The notes under the pieces are model-generated. The model was not told the DNA's origin. It saw nothing but the letters and a program-made list of their open reading frames with translations, and made no database searches. The position numbers and the translations under genes are program-made. A stretch of DNA of 64,000 nt, from the NCBI RefSeq assembly GCF_037203765.1, contig NZ_JBBCAS010000001.1:124001-188000 (forward strand), read 5' to 3'. Below, piece after piece: positions 53,410 to 61,976 of the stretch (position 1 is the first letter of the stretch; each line of letters begins with the position of its first letter). This stretch comes from Sediminicola sp037203765. GTDB lineage: Bacteria > Bacteroidota > Bacteroidia > Flavobacteriales > Flavobacteriaceae.

Positions 53410-55047
53410 TCAACTCTTAAAATATTGCAGAAGCTGCAATGTAGAGGCGTCATGATTGGCAATTTCTGAGCTCTCAATATCCTTTAAAATTGTTGAAGCC
53501 AATTGTTTCCCCAATTCCACACCCCATTGGTCATAACTGAAAATGTTCCAAACAACTCCCTGAACAAAAATCTTATGCTCGTATAGCGCAATCAGCGCTC
53601 CCAAACTTTTAGGGGTCAGCTTATCGATCAAAATAGTAGTGGTAGGCTTGTTTCCTTCAAAAACCTTAAATGGCAATAAGGCTTCCATTTCATTCTTGGG
53701 TGTATTCTTTCCTTCTAGCTCTTCCCTTACTTCTTCCTTGGTCTTGCCATTCATCAGTGCCTCTGTCTGGGCAAAGAAATTGGCCATCAATTTATTGTGG
53801 TGATCAGCGTCTCCATGTAAAGCATGTTTAAACCCAATAAAATCTGCCGGAATAAGTTTCGTTCCTTGATGGATCAATTGGAAGAAGGCGTGTTGTGAAT
53901 TGGTTCCCGGCTCACCCCAGATAATGGTCCCTGTCTCATATGAAACACGATTGCCGTTCCTATCCACGCTCTTGCCATTGCTTTCCATGATCCCCTGTTG
54001 CAAATAGGCAGAAAAGCGACTCAAATATTGGGTATAAGGAATAATAGCTTCGGTCTCGGCCCCATAAAAATTATTATACCATACGCTCAACAAGGCCAAA
54101 ATCACAGGTAAATTCTCTTCAAAATCGGCAGTTTTGAAATGTTCATCCATTTCATTGGCCCCCATCAAAAGTGCATCAAAGTGGTCATACCCAACTGCCA
54201 AAGCAATGGACAATCCAACCGCACTCCACAATGAGAATCTACCTCCTACCCAATCCCACATCGGGAAAACATTTTCATCCAAAATTCCAAACTCCTCTAT
54301 TTTGGAAGTATTGGTAGATACTGCCGCGAAATGCTTGGCAACATCTTTCTGTCCGGCATGCTTTAGGAACCATTTTTTTATGGTCGTGGCATTGCTCAAG
54401 GTCTCTTGGGTTGTAAATGTTTTTGAAACCACAACGAACAGCGTCGTTTCGGGGTCCAATCCCTTCAATGTCTCATACACGTGGTCACCGTCCACATTAC
54501 TTACAAAATGCATTCTTAGATGGTTCCCGTAGAACTTCAAGGCCTCGGTCACCATGGCCGGACCCAAATCCGAACCTCCTATACCAATATTCACAACATC
54601 GGTAAATGCTTTGCCAGTAAACCCTTTTTTACTTCCAGAGATAATACCTTCCGTAAAGGATTTGATTTTTTCTTTAACAGCATAGACCTCTGGCATCACA
54701 TTTTCACCATCAACCTTGATGTCATCTCCCTTATTTGCACGCAATGCCGTATGAAGCACAGCCCTGCCCTCGGTTTCGTTGATGGCATCACCGGCGAAAT
54801 ATTTGTCGATAGCATCTTTCAAGCCCACTTCTTCCGCCAAGGACAACAATAATTCTTTGGTTTCTGAAGTAATTCTATTTTTGGAATAGTCCACAAAAAA
54901 ACCTTGACTCTGCAAGGTAAATTTCTTTGCCCTCTCCTTATCGGTCGCAAATAGCTCCTTTAAATGGCTATTTTCAATTTTCCTATAATGATCTCCCAAC
55001 GCGTTCCATGCTTTCGCTCCGGTAGGATTGATATTTTTTAATGACAT
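53410..55047 (-). CDS. pgi: Glucose-6-phosphate isomerase
   Basis: Interconverts glucose-6-P and fructose-6-P, feeding glycolysis and GlmS. 545 residues with the PGI signatures DVVNIGIGGSDLGPAMVTEAL, VVVSKTFTTQETLSNA, WDWVGGRFSLWSAVGLSIAL and GEPGTNSQHAFFQLIHQGTKLIPADFI. Last gene of DUF3108-kynA-M23-pgi, starting 2 nt after the M23 stop. Confidence 0.98.
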   Translation of the reverse strand: MSLKNINPTGAKAWNALGDHYRKIENSHLKELFATDKERAKKFTLQSQGFFVDYSKNRITSETKELLLSLAEEVGLKDAIDKYFAGDAINETEGRAVLHTALRANKGDDIKVDGENVMPEVYAVKEKIKSFTEGIISGSKKGFTGKAFTDVVNIGIGGSDLGPAMVTEALKFYGNHLRMHFVSNVDGDHVYETLKGLDPETTLFVVVSKTFTTQETLSNATTIKKWFLKHAGQKDVAKHFAAVSTNTSKIEEFGILDENVFPMWDWVGGRFSLWSAVGLSIALAVGYDHFDALLMGANEMDEHFKTADFEENLPVILALLSVWYNNFYGAETEAIIPYTQYLSRFSAYLQQGIMESNGKSVDRNGNRVSYETGTIIWGEPGTNSQHAFFQLIHQGTKLIPADFIGFKHALHGDADHHNKLMANFFAQTEALMNGKTKEEVREELEGKNTPKNEMEALLPFKVFEGNKPTTTILIDKLTPKSLGALIALYEHKIFVQGVVWNIFSYDQWGVELGKQLASTILKDIESSEIANHDASTLQLLQYFKS

Positions 55048-55049
55048 CT

Positions 55050-56318
55050 CTAATCGTTCTCTGTTAATAGTTCTTCTTCTGACAACTCCATAAATTCAAT
55101 GCAGTCCAATTGCTCCTTTAACGGAGAAATAAATGCAAAGTAATCTGGCTTCAAGGCATCGGACAGGGGCTCGGCCTTGGGCAGCTCCTCCCTTAATGGA
55201 TCTACTTGACGTCCATTTTTCCAAAAACGGTAACATACGTGAGGCCCACCGGTGTTTCCCGTCATACCGATCCATCCAATGACATCTCCTTGTTGTACGT
55301 ACTGACCTTTGCGCACGTTCTGGTTCTTCATGTGAAGGTATTGCGTGCTATAGGTACTGTTGTGCTTAATCTTTACATATTTTCCATTGCCACCCCTTCT
55401 GGTGGATTCTTCCACAGTACCGTTAGCGGTAGCCAAAATTGGGGTTCCTATGGGAGCAGCATAGTCTGTTCCTTTGTGCGGCCTTACCTTGTAACCATAA
55501 TAGGCAATTCTCCTGTTCAGGTTGTATCTGGAAGATATTCTACTGAATTCAACAGGGGCCTTTAAAAATGCCCGCCTCAAATTCTTGGCCTCTTCATCAT
55601 AGTACTCCTTTACCTTATTAATGGTGTCGGATTCATATCCGAAGGAGTATATTGTTTTTCCATTGTGCTCAAAATAGGCAGCCTCTATAGGCTCTGCACC
55701 CGCATATATGGAATCATTGATGTACTTTTCCCTATAGATCACCTTAAATTTATCACCCTTCTGCAGCCTGAAGAAATCTATGGTCCATGCATAGATCTGA
55801 GAAAGGTTGTTGGTAATATTATAATCTATCCCCTGTTCCAATATTGCTTCTGACAAGGAGGAAGTAATAACTCCAGAAGCCTCCCTTTGAACATATTTAA
55901 TCTTGTTTCTCTTGTTGTAGGCGGTAACGGAGTCCCGCAAATCGATAACCGTATAATTGATAAGGTCGTTCTGATAGATAAATACCTGAACCTTCTCTAA
56001 GGTGTCCTTGGATTTTAATATTAGATATGGCTTTCCAACAACAATCTTGCGAACATCGAAAGTGTCCCTGAATTCTTCCGATATTTTATGGATTTTTGGA
56101 TACTCTACATTATTACGGAGCATTAATTCACCGAAACTATCGCCATTTCTAACGGTGTCCTGAAGCACATTGAATTCGTCCAAGTTAAAACCAAACTGCT
56201 TTATAATTTTTGGTTTCTTAATGGTCACCTCTTCAGCCAAATCCTTTTCTGACGATCCTAAGTCTTTACAGGATGCCAACAAAAGGAAGGTCAGAATAAA
56301 GCCCAAATATAATTTCAT
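55050..56318 (-). CDS. M23-family (LytM/MepM-like) peptidase lipoprotein
   Basis: 422 residues with a lipoprotein signal (FLLLASC, Cys17), a LysM/OapA-like middle region and a C-terminal M23 domain (about 270-385). Zinc ligands H281 and D285 are in RPHKGTDYAAPIG. The usual H-x-H that supplies the catalytic His and third ligand reads GPH-V-C-YRFW, so H360 is kept but the second His is Cys362. Cys can bind zinc, so activity is not excluded. Likely cuts peptidoglycan cross-links in the periplasm. 2 nt before pgi and 6 nt after kynA in one operon. Confidence 0.9.
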   Translation of the reverse strand: MKLYLGFILTFLLLASCKDLGSSEKDLAEEVTIKKPKIIKQFGFNLDEFNVLQDTVRNGDSFGELMLRNNVEYPKIHKISEEFRDTFDVRKIVVGKPYLILKSKDTLEKVQVFIYQNDLINYTVIDLRDSVTAYNKRNKIKYVQREASGVITSSLSEAILEQGIDYNITNNLSQIYAWTIDFFRLQKGDKFKVIYREKYINDSIYAGAEPIEAAYFEHNGKTIYSFGYESDTINKVKEYYDEEAKNLRRAFLKAPVEFSRISSRYNLNRRIAYYGYKVRPHKGTDYAAPIGTPILATANGTVEESTRRGGNGKYVKIKHNSTYSTQYLHMKNQNVRKGQYVQQGDVIGWIGMTGNTGGPHVCYRFWKNGRQVDPLREELPKAEPLSDALKPDYFAFISPLKEQLDCIEFMELSEEELLTEND

Positions 56319-56324
56319 GTTCTC

Positions 56325-57287
56325 CTATTTTTTATGGGGGTTAAAGATATGGTCCACCCATTGCTTACCCCAATTATTTAACTCTTCCTTAGAATAAATT
56401 TCAGGAAAAAATATTACTTTTTGAAAACTAGGCGGGAGGTATTCCTTCCAATTGGTTCCTCCGGTAGCTTCTACCGAACCATTTTCCCTGTCCAAATAGC
56501 GGTAGGCAGAACCCATATGCATCAAGGGCCAGTTCACATTTGCATTGACATCCAATGCTTTTAACGCCTCTACCAAAGCCTTATTGCCTTTTGCTTCCGC
56601 TCCCAAATTGCGGTATTTTTCATAAATGGTAATACCTTTTACTTCATTGGCAATTCTGATCAACCTTGGAGTATACCTATATTCAAATTGCTTAAGGGTC
56701 AAGGTCTTTTCCCCGGTGGCTTTATCCGTGGCACCTTTTTTCCAGTAAATATGCTCATAAAGCTCATTGATGCCATCTTCCGCAGAAAAACTTTCTCTTT
56801 CTGTGTGATGTACTAAATTTTCCAAAGGGGTAGCATAAAGCTCTATCATCCTATATTGGGCAGATTGAAAACCACTTGCGGGCAACAAGGCCATCCGATA
56901 TTGCAGAAACTGCTCCCTTTCCATACCCTTTATCATGATCCCAAAGGAGGAAATAAGAACCTTGTAATAACTGTTGATCCTATTTACCTTTTCCAAAAAA
57001 AAGTCGACTTCCTGGGATTTGTCATCCACAATCTGTTTCTGTTCGTGAAGGATCAATTTAAAGTACAATTCCGTGATCTGATGGTACATGATGAAGATCT
57101 CTTCATCAGGAAAGTGGGTGCGGGGCACCTGCAGACTTAAAAGGGTATCCAAATGAATATAATCCCAATAGGTAAGATAGCGTTGATATAGCAAGCCATC
57201 CAAATAAGAGCTCAAATCCTGGCCAGAATCCTTATATTTTTCTTCAAGTTTTAATATTTGGGATTCTATTTGCTCTTTGTTCTTCAT
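56325..57287 (-). CDS. kynA: Tryptophan 2,3-dioxygenase family protein
   Basis: Heme enzyme that opens the indole ring of tryptophan to N-formylkynurenine, the first step of the kynurenine route. 320 residues with the TDO signatures SSYLDGLLYQRYLTYWDYIHLDTLL and DEEIFIMYHQITELYFKLILHE, and a C-terminal His-containing WPLMHMGSAYRYLDRENGSVEATGGTNWKEYLPP; the segment corresponds to the GTGGSSG-type loop of animal and proteobacterial TDOs but diverges from it. No kynB or kynU is nearby. Co-transcribed with DUF3108, M23 and pgi. hpd, another aromatic amino acid ring-cleavage enzyme, lies just upstream. Confidence 0.88.
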   Translation of the reverse strand: MKNKEQIESQILKLEEKYKDSGQDLSSYLDGLLYQRYLTYWDYIHLDTLLSLQVPRTHFPDEEIFIMYHQITELYFKLILHEQKQIVDDKSQEVDFFLEKVNRINSYYKVLISSFGIMIKGMEREQFLQYRMALLPASGFQSAQYRMIELYATPLENLVHHTERESFSAEDGINELYEHIYWKKGATDKATGEKTLTLKQFEYRYTPRLIRIANEVKGITIYEKYRNLGAEAKGNKALVEALKALDVNANVNWPLMHMGSAYRYLDRENGSVEATGGTNWKEYLPPSFQKVIFFPEIYSKEELNNWGKQWVDHIFNPHKK

Positions 57288-57294
57288 TAGATCA

Positions 57295-58074
57295 TTAATC
57301 CATTATAATTTTGAACTGGTTCTTTAGGCCGTTGTAGCCATCCAAATCAGCCTTGACCGATCCTACTGCCAGATCTGCCTTGATCCTGATAGGAATTTTA
57401 TTGAGATCGTTGGACACCCAGAGTGCCAAACTCTCCTGCTCTTTAAACACCCGGCCCGATTGAACATAGGGCCTAAATTTGAGGCATTCAACTTTGCCAT
57501 ATTTGGTTTTCAACACTTCCGTTCCAAGATATTTTAACTTAAACTTGAAGACCCCGTCATCATCGTACAACATGTTCAGCTCTATGGACTTTCCTACCAC
57601 CAAATCCTCCGCTTTATAGTTGCTCCTCAGGAAATAGAAGGCCGAGACCAAATCTTGGATATCGTTATTGATGGCAAAATTAAACTTTTTATTATTCTTT
57701 TTATCGTTTAGCTCCGCGGAATGGTCACTATGGTCAAAATTGATCTCAATATCCTTGGTATAACCACCTTCGTCTATCTTACGGATAAATTTATAAGGCT
57801 TGCCATCCTGCATCCCAAAATAACTTTCATAGGTGTCGTCCACTTTAAAGAAAATACTTGCAAAACCCGTGGTCTTTCCATTCCCTACCACGTGGTATAC
57901 AGGAACACCGTTCATGGTGTCGGATTTCACGTGCAAGGTGGCATAACTGGCATTCAATATGCCATAATGAATACGAAATCTAAGCCATTCGCCAACCGCG
58001 AAGGCCGAATTGTCTTTTTGTGCGTTTACCGAGAAGGTGATCAACGCTACCAGTGCAAAACAAATGTTTCTCAT
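57295..58074 (-). CDS. DUF3108 exported protein
   Basis: About 259 residues from the ATG at 58074 (signal peptide MRNICFALVALITFSVNA/Q); an ATG at 58101 adds nine residues ahead of it. The body is DUF3108, a beta-rich periplasmic family (FAVGEWLRFRIHYGILNASYATLHVKSD; TYESYFGMQDGKPYKFIRKIDEGGY; SLALWVSNDLNKIPIRIKADLAVGSVKADL) without a proven function. First gene of the operon leading to kynA, M23 and pgi; TAGTTTTTG about 30 nt upstream of the ATG may be its -7 box. Confidence 0.85.
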   Translation of the reverse strand: MRNICFALVALITFSVNAQKDNSAFAVGEWLRFRIHYGILNASYATLHVKSDTMNGVPVYHVVGNGKTTGFASIFFKVDDTYESYFGMQDGKPYKFIRKIDEGGYTKDIEINFDHSDHSAELNDKKNNKKFNFAINNDIQDLVSAFYFLRSNYKAEDLVVGKSIELNMLYDDDGVFKFKLKYLGTEVLKTKYGKVECLKFRPYVQSGRVFKEQESLALWVSNDLNKIPIRIKADLAVGSVKADLDGYNGLKNQFKIIMD

Positions 58075-58140
58075 TATTACGAATTGAGGTAAAAATAGCA
58101 AAAACTAGTGTATCCTATTTTTGATTCTTTGTTATTTAAA

Positions 58141-58162
58141 CAAAAGTTGTTCCAAACTTTTG
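58141..58162. promoter_or_regulatory. 8-bp inverted repeat upstream of DUF3108
   Basis: CAAAAGTT (58141-58148), loop GTTCCA, AACTTTTG (58155-58162), between the hpd-side terminator and the DUF3108 promoter region. Possible operator of the DUF3108-pgi operon. Confidence 0.35.
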
Positions 58163-58167
58163 AACAC

Positions 58168-58270
58168 AAAAAAAAGCCCAGTGTTAAAACTGGGCTTTTC
58201 CTAAATAACCAACCAAACTTTAAATTATGAAAAACCAATACTTAAAGTTGTAAGGGAACCACCCCTTACT
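58168..58270 (-). ncRNA. Candidate small RNA between hpd and DUF3108
   Basis: Read on the minus strand, the unit has a perfect -7 box TAACTTTG (58283-58276), then two adjoining hairpins, GTAAGGG/CCCTTAC (58269-58250) and AACTTTAA/TTAAAGTT (58249-58216), a short linker, and a strong terminator AAAAGCCCAGT/ACTGGGCTTTT (58199-58172) with a T run. The expected start site coincides with the first hairpin, giving an RNA of about 100 nt. It has no significant ORF. The alternative is that it is just the processed 3' UTR of hpd, although a separate hairpin at the hpd stop argues for a break in transcription. Confidence 0.5.
58172..58199 (-). terminator. Strong terminator downstream of hpd/candidate sRNA
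   Basis: Perfect 11-bp stem AAAAGCCCAGT/ACTGGGCTTTT with loop GTTAAA; the minus strand continues into a long T run (A run at 58167-58175). Confidence 0.92.
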
Positions 58271-58275
58271 GAGGA

Positions 58276-58283
58276 CAAAGTTA
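58276..58283 (-). promoter_or_regulatory. -7 box for the candidate sRNA
   Basis: The minus strand reads TAACTTTG, a perfect TAnnTTTG, 7 nt before the first base of a hairpin. I see no clear -33 TTG. Confidence 0.45.
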
Positions 58284-58363
58284 TCACATAACTCTTGTAT
58301 GCTAATCCGTTTTAACGGACTTTAACTCTACCTTTAACAGTTGTTTATGTATTTTAAAATAAT

Positions 58364-58399
58364 TTTAGGAAATCATTAAGAAAAATGGGATTTCCTAAA
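58364..58399 (-). terminator. Hairpin at the hpd stop codon
   Basis: Perfect 11-bp repeat TTTAGGAAATC (58364-58374) and GATTTCCTAAA (58389-58399) with a 14-nt loop. On the minus strand it covers the hpd stop and is followed by ATTATTTTAAAAT, a terminator-like context. Confidence 0.55.
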
Positions 58400-59537
58400 G
58401 GGTTCCCCTTGATTCTTGCTCCCTTTCTATGGCCTCAAACAGGGCCTTGAAATTTCCTTTTCCAAACGATTTTGCTCCTTTTCGCTGGATGATCTCAATG
58501 AACATGGTTGGACGGTCCAAGATGGGCTTGGTGAAAATTTGAAGGAGATATCCCTCATCATCCCTATCGATCAAGATCCCCAGCTCCGATAAAGGCGCCA
58601 AATCTTCATCTATTTCACCCACACGGTCCAACACATCCTCATAATACGATGCGGGAACAGTCAAAAATTCTACTCCCCTATTTTGCAGGGCAGTTACCGT
58701 TTCAATAATATTATCGGTTGCCAGAGCCATATGCTGCACCCCTGCTCCGTTATAGAACTCTATATATTCCTCTATCTGTGATTTTTTCTTTCCTTCTGCC
58801 GGTTCGTTGATCGGAAATTTAATTCTGCCGTTTCCATTGCTCATCACCTTGCTCATCAGGGCGGTGTATTCCGTAGAGATGTCCTTATCATCAAAGGAGA
58901 CCAACTGCGCAAACCCCATGACCTTTTCATAGAACTGGCACCATTTGTTCATTTCGTTCCAACCCACATTTCCCACCATATGGTCAATATATTTCAACCC
59001 TACGTCTTTGGGCTGGTATACTGGGTTCCAAGCTCTGAATCCAGGCATAAAAACTCCTTTATAATCGCTTCTTTCCACAAAGAGATGGACAGTTTCCCCG
59101 TAGGTATGGATCCCGGATACTACAACCTTGCCTTTGTCATCTTCCATTGTTTTGGGCTGCATATAACTCTCAGCACCTCTTTTGGTAGTTTCTTGATAAC
59201 TTTTGGCTGCATCATCTACCCAAAGTGCAATGGCTTTAACCCCATCGCCATGGGCATCTATGTGCCTATTGATATCCCCTCCAGATTTTAAAGGGGAGGT
59301 CAAGACCAATCTAATCTTATCCTGTTGCAACACATAGGAAACCCTGTCCTTCAACCCTGTTTCCAGACCGGCATAAGCCAAAGGCTGGAAACCCCAGGCA
59401 GACATATAATAATGTGCCGCTTGTTTGGCATTGCCCACATATAGTTCTACATAATCTGTACCCAGTAGCGGTAAAAAATCTTCCGCTGCAGGATTTTCTA
59501 TTGGTAATTGAAATGAAGTCTTATCTAATTGTGCCAT
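58395..59537 (-). CDS. hpd: 4-hydroxyphenylpyruvate dioxygenase
   Basis: Converts 4-hydroxyphenylpyruvate (from tyrosine) to homogentisate; Fe(II)-dependent, two VOC/glyoxalase-like domains. 380 residues. The metal triad is H186 (YIDHMVGNV), H269 (GVQHMALATDN) and E348 (FIEIIQRKG), with the C-terminal gating helix FGKGNFKALFEAIEREQ. No hmgA or fumarylacetoacetase is in the window. A folded leader of about 110 nt lies in front of the gene. Flanked by patatin upstream and the sRNA-like unit downstream. Confidence 0.97.
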   Translation of the reverse strand: MAQLDKTSFQLPIENPAAEDFLPLLGTDYVELYVGNAKQAAHYYMSAWGFQPLAYAGLETGLKDRVSYVLQQDKIRLVLTSPLKSGGDINRHIDAHGDGVKAIALWVDDAAKSYQETTKRGAESYMQPKTMEDDKGKVVVSGIHTYGETVHLFVERSDYKGVFMPGFRAWNPVYQPKDVGLKYIDHMVGNVGWNEMNKWCQFYEKVMGFAQLVSFDDKDISTEYTALMSKVMSNGNGRIKFPINEPAEGKKKSQIEEYIEFYNGAGVQHMALATDNIIETVTALQNRGVEFLTVPASYYEDVLDRVGEIDEDLAPLSELGILIDRDDEGYLLQIFTKPILDRPTMFIEIIQRKGAKSFGKGNFKALFEAIEREQESRGTL

Positions 59538-59569
59538 AATAAGTATTGAATATTTTTAATTAAAATGTT

Positions 59570-59643
59570 TTGATAATAATAGGGTAACCAAAGCGAAAGA
59601 TTCCGCAGTTACCACATGGCCCGGAGATGGGCAGTTATATCAA
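59570..59643 (-). promoter_or_regulatory. Three-way-junction-like leader of hpd (candidate riboswitch or RNA regulator)
   Basis: Minus-strand RNA, 5' to 3': P1 UUGAUAUAA (59643-59635) pairs with UUAUUAUCAA (59579-59570, one bulged U). Inside are P2, GCCC-AUCUCC-GGGC (59632-59619), and P3, GGUAAC/GUUACC (59613-59608 and 59588-59583), which itself encloses GCGGA-AUCU-UUCGC. Junction segments are CU, CAUGU and CUA. The element ends 32 nt before the hpd ATG, and a near-consensus -7 box GATATTTG (59687-59680) lies upstream. It is unlike TPP, purine, SAM or other classes I can recall. Hand-folded; not tested for covariation. Confidence 0.5.
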
Positions 59644-59721
59644 TTCTGTATTGAAGCATTTATTTTACTTTCTGAATTACAAATATCGTAAAAAACAACG
59701 ACTTTTTTTGATAATTCCGCT

Positions 59722-61959
59722 TTAAAACCAATAACCGATACTAAAAAATATGTTGGCTGTTCGCACTTCAGGAGACCAAGAATACATCACTTGGACCGGG
59801 CCTATAAAAGATTCCCAACCGTACCCCAGGGCATAGCCCGAATAATCAGGCCTCTTGAACCATTGGCCGGTTCTAAAAATATCATCGTCCACCCTTGAAA
59901 AATCAGCAGCTACCAGCACATGGTTCTTGGGGAGAAACTCATAATCGATCCGCCCATGGGCCTTTACAAAACTGTTTCCTACCAAACTTAGAAAGTCATA
60001 TCCCAAGAACGGAATAAAATTATTGATAAGATTGGTCCCATAGCCGCCAAGGACAAAATCAAAGGACGTCACCTCTGACTTCCCTAATTTGAAACCGCCC
60101 TCCGTCTCCAGATTAAGGGAAACTTTTTTTACGATAGGAAAGGCAGCACCCATTCTGGCCTTTGCGATGGAAAACTCTTTGAAATTATTATTGAAATCCG
60201 TTGAATATAGGTACACATGAAAATCTCCATCAAAAAACAGCCCTCTGGTGGGGAAATATCTGTCATCATAGGTATCCAATGTGAGCTGTCCATAGGTACT
60301 GAAGTAGTTGCTCTTGTCAAAAATAATCCTATTGGAAGAGGTTTCATTCATTAAAGGCTCCCCGATGGTTTTGGTACTATATTTTATGAATTTATGCTCA
60401 ATCCCCAGACTCAGGGCGAATTCTTCCGCCCAGACCGTTTGCACATAGGCTTGGTTGGTCAAGTCTGCCACATCCAGATTGATGGTGTTCACGTTGCTGA
60501 TATCCGATGTATTGAAATTGGACGCAATAACACTTGTCCCTATTTCGTGATCAAAATCGTTATATCTGGAATTTATACCAAAACTCCAATAAAACCCTTT
60601 GTCCAAATAGTATTGAAAATTATAACGGAGCTTATCCCCCAAAATAAAATCAAATGAAAAAACATCGTCATCCAAAAAAAGGTTCTTTTGGGTGAGGTTG
60701 ATCAAGGCCCCGCTCTTGTACAGATCATTGTAGTGGAGCCCCATCCTCAGGAAGGTCTTGTTAGGGTTTTCACGAAGGTTCATGATCAAATCCACAGCTT
60801 CGGGTCCATCTGGGACCAATTCATACCTAATGGATTGGAAATTGCCTGTTGCAGCGAGGTTGTTGATCCCCTGTTGTAATTTCTCAAAGGACATTTCATC
60901 CTCAAGGTTAAGTCGCAGCTTTCCTTTGATATACCCTCTTGAATAGTCGTTGTTCCCTTTTAAAATAAGCCCGTTAATGGTCAATGAATCCTTGATCACT
61001 ACCCTCTTTTTGGTGGTCTCCGGTCTGTTTTGCCTAATGGCAAGCTCCTTTAATTCGGCATATTTTTGATTGGCGGCGATTTCACCGCTACGGACAATAC
61101 TTTTTCCCAAATCAAAGGCGATCACAGAATATTTTTCAATGTTCGGCTGTATATAAATATCTGTTTCTTTGGACTTTTTAACCATATCCTTAACGGTCCT
61201 GTAATTATTGATCTGCAACAAAACTTCCGTTGCCGACAACAATGACTCCCTATTGGCCAGTCCGTGCTGAACGTCAACACCAATAAGAACATTGGCCCCC
61301 ATCTCTTTGACTTCTTTGATGGGATAATTGTTTACTACACCTCCATCAATCAAAATGGCCCCGCCAATTTCGGAAGGCTCAAAAAGGGACGGGAAGGTTC
61401 CACTGGCTAAAATGGCTTCGGGCAAATACCCTTGCTTCAGCAATACCTCCTCCCCGGTCTCCACATTGGTGGCCACACACATAAACGGAATGGGCAACTT
61501 ATCAAACTCCCTAATATCCTTGACATGGTATAAAAGCCTTACGAGCTCATTGTATATTTTTTGCCCCCCAGAGAGCGCCTGTGGAAACGAAATTTTGAAA
61601 TCATTGAACGGAAGGGTGAGGGCGTATCTTTCGGAATCCTCTTTTTCATAGAATGTTTTGGCACTACGTGGCAAATTGTCCTGGATCAGATTGGTGAAAT
61701 TGGTATTCTGAAATATAGAATCCAGTTCCGAAGCAGAGTATCCCGCAGCGTACAATGCTCCAATGATGGCCCCCATACTGGTACCTCCAATATAATCAAT
61801 TTTTACGCCAGACTCCTCTATCACCTTTAGTGCTCCAATATGGGCCAGCCCCTTGGCACCGCCCCCACTGAGCACCAAACCTACCTTAACCTCATTTTCT
61901 TGGGAAACAACTGTTCCAAAGCAAAGTAGCATTAGGCAAAGTAGTATTGTATTTTTCAT
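59722..61959 (-). CDS. Patatin-like phospholipase with POTRA/BamA-type barrel
   Basis: 745 residues: signal peptide (MKNTILLCLMLLCFGTVVS/Q), patatin domain (about 25-310) with oxyanion SGGGAKG at 31-37, nucleophile Ser61 in GGTSMGA and catalytic D205 in LIDGGVVNN, a POTRA-like linker (about 320-385, LTINGLILKGNNDYSRGYIKGKL) and a C-terminal Omp85/BamA-type barrel ending FFSIGYWF. This is the PlpD-like fusion widespread in Bacteroidota: the lipase may be exported or held at the periplasmic face by its own barrel. It starts 17 nt after uvrC, likely the same transcript. Confidence 0.94.
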   Translation of the reverse strand: MKNTILLCLMLLCFGTVVSQENEVKVGLVLSGGGAKGLAHIGALKVIEESGVKIDYIGGTSMGAIIGALYAAGYSASELDSIFQNTNFTNLIQDNLPRSAKTFYEKEDSERYALTLPFNDFKISFPQALSGGQKIYNELVRLLYHVKDIREFDKLPIPFMCVATNVETGEEVLLKQGYLPEAILASGTFPSLFEPSEIGGAILIDGGVVNNYPIKEVKEMGANVLIGVDVQHGLANRESLLSATEVLLQINNYRTVKDMVKKSKETDIYIQPNIEKYSVIAFDLGKSIVRSGEIAANQKYAELKELAIRQNRPETTKKRVVIKDSLTINGLILKGNNDYSRGYIKGKLRLNLEDEMSFEKLQQGINNLAATGNFQSIRYELVPDGPEAVDLIMNLRENPNKTFLRMGLHYNDLYKSGALINLTQKNLFLDDDVFSFDFILGDKLRYNFQYYLDKGFYWSFGINSRYNDFDHEIGTSVIASNFNTSDISNVNTINLDVADLTNQAYVQTVWAEEFALSLGIEHKFIKYSTKTIGEPLMNETSSNRIIFDKSNYFSTYGQLTLDTYDDRYFPTRGLFFDGDFHVYLYSTDFNNNFKEFSIAKARMGAAFPIVKKVSLNLETEGGFKLGKSEVTSFDFVLGGYGTNLINNFIPFLGYDFLSLVGNSFVKAHGRIDYEFLPKNHVLVAADFSRVDDDIFRTGQWFKRPDYSGYALGYGWESFIGPVQVMYSWSPEVRTANIFFSIGYWF

Positions 61960-61976
61960 GTGAACAAGTTAAGTCT

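Noticed and set aside
58226..58252. 8-codon plus-strand ORF (MKNQYLKL) with an upstream AACCAACCAAACTTTAAATT like those before flavobacterial outer-membrane genes
   Set aside because: Too short, no gene follows it, and its sequence is explained by the hairpin arms of the minus-strand unit.
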